Below are positions 17,132 to 25,521 of a DNA stretch of 50,181 nucleotides, one piece after another. Below the pieces are notes generated by a model. The model searched no databases. It saw only the letters and a program-made list of their open reading frames with translations, and was not told the origin of the DNA. The stretch's first letter is position 1. Every line of letters starts with the position of its first letter. Position numbers and translations under genes: made by a program. The DNA comes from Amazonocrinis nigriterrae CENA67 (lineage in GTDB: Bacteria > Cyanobacteriota > Cyanobacteriia > Cyanobacteriales > Nostocaceae), in contig NZ_JAECZC010000100.1 of the NCBI RefSeq assembly GCF_016056305.1, positions 1 to 50,181 of the forward strand, read 5' to 3'.

Positions 17132-18196
17132 TCAACCAACGCAAATCCCGTACTTGGGTAGCAAGTCGTGGACTATATAGAAGTGATGAGACTGTAAAGC
17201 GTCGTGAAATAGTTTCCAATCACTGGTTAAAAAGCTGGGGTGATAGGGAAATATTTCGTTTCCGCGTTCAACTATGTCTTCGGTGTCTAAGGCTAAGTGT
17301 TTCCATGAATCTTTGCCTTTGGGGATATAGGTGACGTTGGCTTGACCAAAGCTGAATTTACCCTGAGCGATCGCATCTAACCATTTTTGGTGACGCACAC
17401 TACCGCTATCATCAGTAATATTTCTCAGCATCGCCTCTATTAATGTTTTATCTGGCTCTGGTAATCCTGGTACTGTTGCATCAGGATTACCTGTTAGATA
17501 TCGCTGCATGGCTTTGCACATGTGGTCAGCAGCTTCTAAAAAGTCTTGGGGATTGTTTCTGAGAATTTCCTCATCGCGTCCGTTGACATAACCCCAGGTC
17601 AAAAACGGTTTGTCAGGATGGCTGAGAACAGCGCCATGTCCCAGTGGTAAAGCTTCGCTGACAAAGTAATTCTGAAGTTTGTCCATGAGGTTGTAGTCTG
17701 GATTGCCGTTTGCATCTAGCAGCTTTTTAGCTTCGTTGACTCGATGGTTGACTCCAGCAAAGCCTTGATGCGCCCAAGTATCCACATATACATGCATGGT
17801 GATACCAAGGCGATGCAATGCGTAGGTGGTGTGACGCTGCTGAATACATTCTCGTACCATTTGCTGAGCAACATCGCTGTTGGGACGGCAAATCAATTTG
17901 TTGATAAATTTCCCATCAGGGTCTTCACCTGCTTTTAGTCCGTCGTTTCCAGGTAGAAAATGAAACGGAATCCAAACGCGGTGATTTGCTAGTTCCTGAA
18001 AGTTGCGGTAGTCCAGCATTTTATGAGCGGAACTAATGCGGCTAAACAATGCGCCGTTATCAAACCGGATTAATCCGTCGTTGATTGCATCGTCTACGTA
18101 TTGGGCGCAGTAGGCGATGGTACTAGCAGCTTGATGTTCAAACCCAGCCAACCGCGCTGCTACGTAAGTAACGCCGTGATGAAAGTCGATTTGCAT
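17132..18196 (-). CDS. DUF6765-like protein with His-rich metal-site motifs
   Basis: A 354-residue protein I associate with DUF6765, of unknown function. It begins MQIDFHHGVTY and has an LHRLGITMHVYVDTWAHQ segment in which His128, His135, Asp139 and His143 are spaced as in alpha-helical metal sites. This resembles the zinc-dependent phospholipase C/P1 nuclease core, which also uses a very N-terminal residue and an HxxxD pair. A hydrolase role on phospho- or glyco-lipids is therefore possible but is inference. There is no signal peptide, so it would be cytoplasmic as read. It is flanked by the GMC oxidoreductase and the SDR genes in the same direction. Confidence 0.6.
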   Translation of the reverse strand: MQIDFHHGVTYVAARLAGFEHQAASTIAYCAQYVDDAINDGLIRFDNGALFSRISSAHKMLDYRNFQELANHRVWIPFHFLPGNDGLKAGEDPDGKFINKLICRPNSDVAQQMVRECIQQRHTTYALHRLGITMHVYVDTWAHQGFAGVNHRVNEAKKLLDANGNPDYNLMDKLQNYFVSEALPLGHGAVLSHPDKPFLTWGYVNGRDEEILRNNPQDFLEAADHMCKAMQRYLTGNPDATVPGLPEPDKTLIEAMLRNITDDSGSVRHQKWLDAIAQGKFSFGQANVTYIPKGKDSWKHLALDTEDIVERGNEIFPYHPSFLTSDWKLFHDALQSHHFYIVHDLLPKYGICVG

Positions 18197-18324
18197 ATTG
18201 AGTCAATGGTCAGTGGTCAGTGGTCAGTGGTCAGTAGTCAGTGGTCAGTGGTAAAAATCCACAACTGACAACTGACAACTGACAACTGACATTCTTCACG
18301 CAAAACTATGCTAAACAGGCATTA
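18197..18324. repeat. TCAGTGG and TGACAAC heptamer arrays
   Basis: Repeated GTCAGTG units (about 18203-18252) are followed by their complement-type TGACAAC units (about 18264-18292). The two arrays are partly complementary (CAGTTGTC versus GACAACTG) and could form imperfect hairpins between the GMC and DUF6765-like genes. Confidence 0.85.
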
Positions 18325-20646
18325 TTAAAAGTAAACATCAGACAAACTGCCGACAAAGAAGCGACTGAAGCGATCTATTGCTTCTAGGCGTTCTGCGGGA
18401 CTAACGGCATTTGTGACTTTAAGGGTAGTCATTTGCTTGATAAAATCTGTAGGCTGAATTTTGAGAATGCCTTTACCTACAACAGCACCGTCTTTACTTT
18501 CGCCAGTGTAAATGGTGATGTAAAGTGTGGTGGTGTCAGGCCATAAATCAAAGCCTTTTTCATCATGAATTTCTTTAAAGCCCTCAAAGTAGTATTTTTC
18601 CCCTGCTTTGCTGGTCATGTGCATTTGATAGCGCATTTGTCTGCTTTTGGCTTGACCTTGTTCCACAACAAACAAATTAAACTCGCCATTGGTGACGGTT
18701 AGGGGTTCCTTTGCAAGGCTAGGGGCTGTAACGGTACCAACTATTTTGGCTACATGGTCAGGTTCGTTAAGCAGCTGTTCCAAGTCATCAGACACTATTG
18801 TCAAAGTAAATTGCAGAGGTGTGTTGTCTTTTTTACCTTGTTCTAGTCCACGTTTGTAGTCGTCTTTAACTTGAGTGGAAAAGTAACCGCGCATGGTTTC
18901 GGTGAATTGAATTCCCACTTTGAGCGGTTCAGCTGGGGTTTTTGGCGGTACTGAAGGTAAATCGTAGTTAATTGTCCAACCGTGGTCTTTGGCGATGAGG
19001 GTGCAGCAGCGTTCAGCTACGGCACAAATTGTGAGTAATGGATTTACGCCCAAGGTACGAGGCATTACTGAACCATCAGCAACATACAAATTTTCATAAG
19101 CTGCTGTACCTTGGTTGCTAGAAAAGACTTGTCCTTTGTGGTTGACAACACCGTGTTCAGCGTCTTCGGCGAGGATGCAGCCGCCTAGAGGATGGACAGT
19201 AACTAAATCATGGCCAAATACATCACTCCAAATGGGGTTAGGTATTTGTGTACCACCTAAAGGACGTGTGGCTTCTTCTAAGCGATCATTGACGCGCTGG
19301 AAGATTGGTTGTTTGCCGACGTTTTCCCAACGAATGCGGAGACGGTCATCTTCTAAATACATTTCTCCGGCTGCATCATCGTGGGTCATCACTAGATAGG
19401 TCTGGGTGTTGCGGACTGCACCAGTGTAAGCACCTTGAGTTAAACTTTGGGTTTCGCGGATTTTTTCTTTGATGCGATCGCCCCAACCTTCATCGGTATC
19501 TTTACCCAGTAGTTTACCAGCAGTAGCAAAGGCTGACGGTAAGAAGGGAGCGAGGGCACCAGGAATTGAGCCTTCTTCGATTACCATGCCATTATCTAGC
19601 TGTGGTTGTTCGCGCATATCGATAATGCCGGTGATGCAAGGGCCGACTGGTTGCTGTGTACCTGTACGGTTGCCAAAGCCTATACCGTTAATTACTTGGT
19701 CGGTGTTGTAAGCAAAAGCCAACACATCACCATTACCAGTAAAGTTGTGTCCCAGCTTGTTAGACAAAGGCAAACCTGATTGTTGAGAACGCAGTAAAAT
19801 TTCCGTAGAACCAAGAGTACCAGCAGCTATAACTACAATATCGGCACTGACAAACATTGTGGGGGCATCAAATATCTGCTGTCCAGAGTTGAGCAATTGA
19901 AAGTGAACTAACCACTTTTCCCCTTGGCGTTCAACTTTCCGTACAGAAACTTGGGTATAAATTTCTGCACCGTGGTTTTTGGCATCAGGCAGATAATTCA
20001 TCAAAGTGGTATTTTTTGCACCGTGGTTACAACCTGATACACAATCGCCGCAGAAGTTACATTTCTTTTGTTCTACCCCTACATGATTCACTCCATCTTC
20101 AAATGTCACATTGATGGGTGGGCGATAAAATTTTTCATTTAAGTATTTAGAAGACTTTTCTAATGCCTGTAATTTTGGCAAAGCTGGTAAGTCTTGAGGA
20201 TAAGGGTTGGGTTTGAGCATTTCTTCAGCACGCCGATATCCTTGTGCCAATAAAGTATTAACATCGTTACGCAATTCTTGAGGCCAGCGCGGATCTTCAA
20301 AAACACGAGGTTCAGCTTGTAATGACACATTGGCATTAACTAATGATGTGCCACCCAACCCGCAACCAAGGAAAACATTAATATCTTTATTTACACGAAA
20401 ATCATACAAGCCCGTGCGTGAACCAATGCGTTTATTAGGTAAGTCTACTTGGATCTCACCTACGGCGTTTACATCTGTATTTGGGTATTCACCTGGTTGA
20501 AATTCTTTGCCTCGTTCTAATACACAAACCTGCTGTCCAGCACGCGCTAGGCGCGAAGCCGCGATACCACCACCATAACCAGAACCAACAACTACAACCT
20601 GATAGTGACTTTTGATGTTTTCAATAGGGCTTGATAAACGAGTCAT
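18325..20646 (-). CDS. GMC-family FAD oxidoreductase, cholesterol-oxidase type
   Basis: A 773-residue flavoprotein. The dinucleotide-binding motif VVVGSGYGGG (residues 18-27) begins the FAD domain. A Cys-rich segment, Cys196-x2-Cys199-x2-Cys202-x3-Cys206, reads like half a ferredoxin motif and is typical of this GMC branch; whether it binds an Fe-S cluster is unknown. Near residue 540 NPLLTICAVAERC matches the C-terminal GMC signature region. Residues about 575-773 form a second domain starting with FTETMRGYFS, which in related proteins links GMC oxidases to an alpha/beta hydrolase. Here the hydrolase is separate at 14455. It would oxidise a ring or secondary alcohol of a bulky lipid. It is the first gene of the five-gene minus-strand set. 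Confidence 0.85.
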   Translation of the reverse strand: MTRLSSPIENIKSHYQVVVVGSGYGGGIAASRLARAGQQVCVLERGKEFQPGEYPNTDVNAVGEIQVDLPNKRIGSRTGLYDFRVNKDINVFLGCGLGGTSLVNANVSLQAEPRVFEDPRWPQELRNDVNTLLAQGYRRAEEMLKPNPYPQDLPALPKLQALEKSSKYLNEKFYRPPINVTFEDGVNHVGVEQKKCNFCGDCVSGCNHGAKNTTLMNYLPDAKNHGAEIYTQVSVRKVERQGEKWLVHFQLLNSGQQIFDAPTMFVSADIVVIAAGTLGSTEILLRSQQSGLPLSNKLGHNFTGNGDVLAFAYNTDQVINGIGFGNRTGTQQPVGPCITGIIDMREQPQLDNGMVIEEGSIPGALAPFLPSAFATAGKLLGKDTDEGWGDRIKEKIRETQSLTQGAYTGAVRNTQTYLVMTHDDAAGEMYLEDDRLRIRWENVGKQPIFQRVNDRLEEATRPLGGTQIPNPIWSDVFGHDLVTVHPLGGCILAEDAEHGVVNHKGQVFSSNQGTAAYENLYVADGSVMPRTLGVNPLLTICAVAERCCTLIAKDHGWTINYDLPSVPPKTPAEPLKVGIQFTETMRGYFSTQVKDDYKRGLEQGKKDNTPLQFTLTIVSDDLEQLLNEPDHVAKIVGTVTAPSLAKEPLTVTNGEFNLFVVEQGQAKSRQMRYQMHMTSKAGEKYYFEGFKEIHDEKGFDLWPDTTTLYITIYTGESKDGAVVGKGILKIQPTDFIKQMTTLKVTNAVSPAERLEAIDRFSRFFVGSLSDVYF

Positions 20647-21481
20647 ATAGCAATCCTTTTAAATTCTGGAGGTAGAAACATACTCTTCATCTGCATTCCA
20701 GATGATAGCCAAACCTGAATGAAACAAAGTTTTTGATTACATCAAGTAAACTTTTCCCAGACTACTGTTGTAGTACTCCAACAGTGGTAAAAGCAATTCC
20801 GCAAGTCGTCATTAATTGCGACACTAGAACGAATAAAACTCTTTGTGTCATAGTGTCTTTCGTGGTTCTTTAATTTTTTCCACTAGGACACTAAGCCGAA
20901 GGCAGCCGTGTTGTAAAGCAGCCCCGGATAATAATAGTTTTAGTTCATCAAGCGTGCAGTTAATAGGCTACCAGCCAAGAAATAAATTTCTTAGTGGGAA
21001 ATTGGGCAGTTACAAAATGATATTAAAGAAACTTAAACAAACGCCTTTTTAGAGTTATCGGAGTAGATGATATATTTTATGTAAATTTACAACTAAATTT
21101 ACATTTTTTTACTTTCTCTACTAAATTGAACAAACCTTACAAGAGAGTTAGTAGCAATTGAGAAGACAAGTAAATTTTGATTTTACATATTGGAAATGTT
21201 ATGTGGGATTGAAAACATCAGCGTAACACCGCATTTAGTGTTTTGGGGTTTAAAATAGTAAATTTTTATTGCCAATTATTCACACTTTTGACTATTTTGA
21301 AGCTAATCTCATCCGGTGCAGGCTAGAAGCCCACACCACAAGAGTTTTCTAATGCACAACTTTAGCCTTGACACGCCAGTAAGGTGCGTTACGCTACGCG
21401 ATAACACACTCTACATCTACCTAAATTTTTTCATAAATCAAATTGGATTCTTATAATTTTGATTATGTTGATTTGAATAAG
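20647..21481. other. Long gene-free divergent region, left part
   Basis: About 835 bases between the divergent GMC and xanthine dehydrogenase genes. It holds a dispersed repeat (about 20837-20905: CTCTTTGTGTCATAGTGTC with a partly complementary CACTAGGACACTAAG) and a GTGCGTTACGCTACGCGAT-type element near 21383. Short reading frames here look like repeats and have no recognisable motifs. Promoters for both divergent units must lie between 20647 and 22032, but I cannot assign them. Confidence 0.6.
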
Positions 21482-21817
21482 CAAAATACCTGATTGCTTA
21501 CGCAAAATACTGAATTGCCTTCTCAAAATGCTTGATTGCCTTCTCAAAATGCCTGATTGCTTTCTCATTTTGGTAGATCACGCAAGCAAAATGCCTGATT
21601 GCTTACTCAAAATGCTTGATTGCTTTCTCATTTCAGTAGATCACGCACTCATTTTGGTAGATCACGCAGGCAAAATGCCTGATTGCTTACTCAAAATGCT
21701 TGATTGCTTTCTCATTTCGGTAGATCACGCACTCATTTTGGTAGATCACGCAAGCAAACGGCATATTGCTTTTTTGATATGCTTGGATCTTTTCTCAAAT
21801 GAGTAATTTACGCACTT
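21482..21817. repeat. Sixteen-unit 21-bp tandem repeat with an 84-bp higher-order period
   Basis: Sixteen consecutive 21-base units in exact register. Type A is CAAAATGCYTGATTGCTTWC plus T; type B is CATTTYRGTAGATCACGCAM plus a final base. The order is A A A A B A A B B A A B B, then three diverged units. Units 6-9 (21587-21670) and 10-13 (21671-21754) are an 84-base duplication differing at only two positions. Because 21 is a multiple of three, one plus-strand frame stays open (ATG 21528 to 21806) and would encode seven-residue repeats such as KMPDCLL and ILVDHAS; no ribosome binding site precedes it. Two helical turns per unit would place all copies on one DNA face. Confidence 0.95.
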
Positions 21818-22032
21818 ATAACAACTATCTTTTTCGTTGCCAAAGCCTATTGATTTTTGTGGAAACACCTATATAATTTACACAAAGCTAAATGCTATCT
21901 GAGCAATTAATAATTAACCTGGTGTCAATCAAGCAAAATTTCGTATATAAAATAGTATAAGAAGTAGAGGCTATTATTAATCAAAAATGTTTTATAATTG
22001 CGATATCTCCTAGAAAATATCTAGGTAAATTC

Positions 22033-22824
22033 ATGGATTTGCCAAATATTGAAACTTACTTACGTCCTAATCAAATTCAAGCGATCGCAAATTGGGGTGA
22101 AGGTTGGGCTTGGTTAGCTGGTGGTACTTGGCTATTTTCCGAACCACAGCCGCATCTAAAGGTATTGGTTGACATGCAAAAATTAGGTTGGTCTGAAATT
22201 GAGGTGAAAGCAGACCATTTAATAATTGGTGCGACTTGTCCGTTAATTAAGTTATTGGAATATCCTTGGTTAGAGGAATGGACAGCAGTTGCAGGGTTTA
22301 AAAGTGCGATCGCTACACTGGCAGCTTCGTTTAAAGTAATTAATATGGCCACGGTAGGAGGAAATATTTGTCTTGCCTTGTCTGTGGGAACTTTAGCACC
22401 GTTAATGGTGGCATTAGATGCAAGTTATGAAATTTGGAATTTAAAGGGAGAATCTCGAATTGTTGCGGCAAAAGATTTTCAAATCGGTTTCAAAGCAACA
22501 ATTTTGCAGCCAGGAGAAATCTTGAGACGCATTTTAATTCCGTTATCTCATTTAAAATGGAAAATTAATTATCAACATTTTAGTTTAGCAACAACTGATT
22601 CAGCTTTGGTAATTGTGGTGCTTGCTAAGAATGATCAACAAGTGCGTTGTGTAATTGGTGCAAGTGTTGCTGCACCTCGCCTACTGGAATGTGAAAATAT
22701 AGAAACAGCACAAAGGCAATTAATTACATCTCTGGAGAATGAAAATTTCATTGTCGATGCTAAAGCAAGTGCAGATTATCGCCGCGAGATAACGGCACTT
22801 TTAATCAAGCGATCGCTACAATAA
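22033..22824 (+). CDS. Xanthine dehydrogenase family FAD-binding subunit
   Basis: A 263-residue protein of the FAD-binding domain in molybdopterin dehydrogenases (CoxM/XdhB type). The FAD pyrophosphate-binding loop is WAWLAGGTWL near residues 27-36, and the second family motif is NMATVGGNICLAL near residues 105-117. It transfers electrons from the Fe-S centres to NAD or another acceptor. It is followed after 20 bases by the fused Fe-S/molybdopterin gene, and the order FAD, Fe-S-Mo, XdhC, nucleotidyltransferase is a complete XDH set. The ATG follows an A/T-rich leader with no clear Shine-Dalgarno site. Confidence 0.88.
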   Translation: MDLPNIETYLRPNQIQAIANWGEGWAWLAGGTWLFSEPQPHLKVLVDMQKLGWSEIEVKADHLIIGATCPLIKLLEYPWLEEWTAVAGFKSAIATLAASFKVINMATVGGNICLALSVGTLAPLMVALDASYEIWNLKGESRIVAAKDFQIGFKATILQPGEILRRILIPLSHLKWKINYQHFSLATTDSALVIVVLAKNDQQVRCVIGASVAAPRLLECENIETAQRQLITSLENENFIVDAKASADYRREITALLIKRSLQ

Positions 22825-22844
22825 TTAAAAGTTAAAAATTAAAA

Positions 22845-25466
22845 ATGCTGGAAGAGTTACAATTTACAGTTAATCACCAATCTTGTAGCGTAACTTGTCA
22901 TCCTGGAACTAGCCTTTTGAGTTTATTACGTCAGTTGGGTTGGTTTGGGGTTCATCGTGTTTGTGAAACTGGTGATTGTGGTGCTTGTACAGTTTGGGTA
23001 AATGATACACCAGTTCATAGTTGTATTTATCCTGCAATGCGAATTGCTAATGAATCAGTAACCACCATTGAAGGACTTTCTAGTGATGGCGAACTTGCAC
23101 CCATACAGCAAGCTTTTTTACAAGCACAAGGTTTTCAATGTGGTTTCTGCACTCCCGGTATGATTATGAGTGCGGCAAAAATACCTGAATTATTACAAGA
23201 AGAACTTCGCTTCACTTTAAAAGGAAACCTCTGTCGCTGCACTGGTTATCAAGCAATTCAAGAGTCAATAGTTAATAGTCAACAGTCAATAGTCAATAGT
23301 CAACAGTCATCAGTCAACAGTCATCACTCAGTTGGAGAAAACATTCCTAAACAAGACGGTGTAGCAATTGTAACTGGTAAAGCATCTTATACAGGAGATA
23401 TTTCACCACCTGGATTATTACATCTAAAAGTAGTGCGATCGCCTCATCCCCATGCCCGTATTCGCAAAATTCACACCGAAACAGCCAAAGCAATTCCTGG
23501 TGTAGTTGCCATTTTTACCCACGAAGATGTACCCAGAATAGCTTACACCACCGCCGGTCATGCCGAACCAGTACCCGATCCGTTAGATCATTACTTACTA
23601 GATAATAAAGTACGGTTTGTAGGCGATCGCGTGGCGGCTGTAGTTGCAGAGTCACCCGCTATTGCCGAACAAGCTTGTCAATTAATTACTGTTGATTACG
23701 AAATTTTACCCCACGTTATCGACCCCATACAAGCAATGAACGATTGCGGGGTTGTAATTCACGATGAATTAGAATCATCACAAATTTATGATCGCGATCG
23801 CAACATCGCCGGACACATCTTTCAGGAAACTGGCAATTTAGCACAAGCATTTGCTGAAGCCGATTTAATTGTCAAAAATACCTATTATTTACCAGCAGTT
23901 CAACACGTCCACCTAGAACCACATATCACTATTAGTTGGCTAGAACCAGACGGTACATTAGTTGTGCGTTCCAGTACTCAAGTACCATTTCACTGTCAAA
24001 CTTTACTAGCAAAACTTTTCAATTTACCTAAAGAAAAGATTCGAGTTTATAAAGCACAACTTGGTGGTGGATTTGGCAACAAACAAGAAATCTTATCAGA
24101 AGATTTATGTGTGTTAGCAACCCTACGTACAGGCAAACCTGTACAGTGGGAATTTAGCAGAAAAGAAGAATTTACTGCCACTAATAGCCGTCATGCTATG
24201 ACAATTCACCTTAAAAGTGGTGTCAAAAAAGATGGTTTATTAATTGCCCAAGACATGACAATAATTGCCAACACAGGCGCTTATGGCAATCATGGGCAAA
24301 CCGTAGTATTTCTATCAGGATACATACCTTTAGGTTTATATCGTTGTCCAAATAAAAGATTACAGGCTTTTGCAGTTTATACTAACACAATGCCAGCCGG
24401 TGCATTTCGCGGCTATGGTGCAACACAAGGTACATTTGCAATGGAAAGCCAAATCGATGAGATTGCCAAACAGCTTAATATCGACCCGATAGAAATGCGT
24501 TTAAAAAACGTCATTCAACCAGGAGATATAATTAATTTAGGTAAATCTGAAGACCACTTTAACTTAATTGGCAGCTACGCTGTTTCAGAATGTTGGGAAA
24601 AAGTTAAACAACTTCTTGGCTACCTTCCCGGTACACCAGCAAAAGTAGAAGGTTCTCGTCGTTGTGGTGTAGGTTTTGCTATTTCTATGCAAGGTAGTGG
24701 TTTATCTAAAATCCATCTTGCCAAAGTGAAATTATCACGCTTACCTAATAATAAATATGAATTAAGAACTGGTTCAGTAGATGTTGGCACAGGTTCAGAT
24801 ACAACATTACGACAAATAGCAGCAGAAATTTTAGGCGTAACAGTTGCAGATATTAATATTATCTCCGGCGACACCCAACAAACACCCTTTGATGCAGGTT
24901 CTTATGCTTCCGCTACAGTTTACATTTCTGGACAAGCTGTTAAACTAGCAGCCGAAAAACTCCTTACCACCAACGAAAATAGCGTAGAAATTTCCTATAC
25001 AGCAGATGAATCAACATTAACCTTTGCAGTTCAAGGTGTAGAAGTCGAAATTGATATAGAAACAGGTAAAACTCAGATTTTAAAATGTGTCCAAGCAATT
25101 GATTTAGGCAAAGCAATAAATCCGCGAATTTGTCACGGACAAGTAACAGGTGGTATCGCAATGGGGATAGGCTATGCGTTGATGGAAAAATTATTATTTG
25201 ACAAACAAGGAACAATTATTAACCCTAAATTACGCGATTATCGCATCCCCACAGCAGCAGACATCCCATCAATAGAAGTAATTTTAGTAGAACAATCAGA
25301 CCCCTACGGCCCATTTGGTGCAAAAGGAGTAGGAGAAATCACCACCAATTGTACAGCGCCAGCCATAGCCAACGCGATCGCTCATGCCACAGGATGCAGA
25401 TTATACCAACTCCCCATGACACCCGAAAGAGTTTTTCAAGAATTAAAGATTAAACATTTCACATAA
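22845..25466 (+). CDS. Xanthine dehydrogenase, fused [2Fe-2S] and molybdopterin-binding subunits
   Basis: An 873-residue fusion of the small and large subunits of a xanthine-oxidase-family enzyme, oxidising hypoxanthine and xanthine to urate or acting on a related heterocycle. A plant-type [2Fe-2S] site uses Cys40, 45, 48 and 60; the second uses Cys99, 102, 130 and 132 (CGFC ... CRC). Residues about 141-162 are a linker made of seven-residue repeats (VNSQQSI, VNSQQSS, VNSHHSV). From about residue 170 the molybdopterin domain starts (VAIVTGKASYTGD), with GGGFGNKQE, AFRGYG and the C-terminal GAKGVGE carrying the catalytic Glu. Purine specificity is inferred from the XdhC partner and the allantoin genes upstream. 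Confidence 0.88.
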   Translation: MLEELQFTVNHQSCSVTCHPGTSLLSLLRQLGWFGVHRVCETGDCGACTVWVNDTPVHSCIYPAMRIANESVTTIEGLSSDGELAPIQQAFLQAQGFQCGFCTPGMIMSAAKIPELLQEELRFTLKGNLCRCTGYQAIQESIVNSQQSIVNSQQSSVNSHHSVGENIPKQDGVAIVTGKASYTGDISPPGLLHLKVVRSPHPHARIRKIHTETAKAIPGVVAIFTHEDVPRIAYTTAGHAEPVPDPLDHYLLDNKVRFVGDRVAAVVAESPAIAEQACQLITVDYEILPHVIDPIQAMNDCGVVIHDELESSQIYDRDRNIAGHIFQETGNLAQAFAEADLIVKNTYYLPAVQHVHLEPHITISWLEPDGTLVVRSSTQVPFHCQTLLAKLFNLPKEKIRVYKAQLGGGFGNKQEILSEDLCVLATLRTGKPVQWEFSRKEEFTATNSRHAMTIHLKSGVKKDGLLIAQDMTIIANTGAYGNHGQTVVFLSGYIPLGLYRCPNKRLQAFAVYTNTMPAGAFRGYGATQGTFAMESQIDEIAKQLNIDPIEMRLKNVIQPGDIINLGKSEDHFNLIGSYAVSECWEKVKQLLGYLPGTPAKVEGSRRCGVGFAISMQGSGLSKIHLAKVKLSRLPNNKYELRTGSVDVGTGSDTTLRQIAAEILGVTVADINIISGDTQQTPFDAGSYASATVYISGQAVKLAAEKLLTTNENSVEISYTADESTLTFAVQGVEVEIDIETGKTQILKCVQAIDLGKAINPRICHGQVTGGIAMGIGYALMEKLLFDKQGTIINPKLRDYRIPTAADIPSIEVILVEQSDPYGPFGAKGVGEITTNCTAPAIANAIAHATGCRLYQLPMTPERVFQELKIKHFT
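23263..23332 (+). repeat. Heptamer array AGTCAAY inside a coding linker
   Basis: Ten consecutive 7-base units (AGTCAAT, AGTTAAT, AGTCAAC, AGTCATC and variants) lie inside the xanthine dehydrogenase gene exactly between the Fe-S and molybdopterin domains. The repeats are of the same kind as the intergenic heptamers. Three units make seven codons, so the protein also repeats every seven residues. Confidence 0.95.
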
Positions 25467-25521
25467 CCTTCTCACCCTCTCATTTCTCTGCGTCCTCCGC
25501 GTCTTGGCGGTTCGTTATTAA
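25467..25521. repeat. Dispersed repeat CTCTGCGTCCTCCGCGTCTTGG (second copy)
   Basis: A close copy of the repeat at 4111-4142, in the same orientation and again in the leader of a downstream gene. It fills the 55-base gap before xdhC. No other control element is visible. Confidence 0.8.

Noticed and set aside
20843-21052. 69-codon open frame in the long divergent region
   Set aside because: Starts in a dispersed repeat and has no motif, no ribosome binding site and no family resemblance.
21528-21806. 92-codon frame across the 21-bp tandem array as a protein gene
   Set aside because: The frame is open because the unit length is a multiple of three. No ribosome binding site or signal precedes it, so it is listed as a repeat and the coding option is only mentioned.
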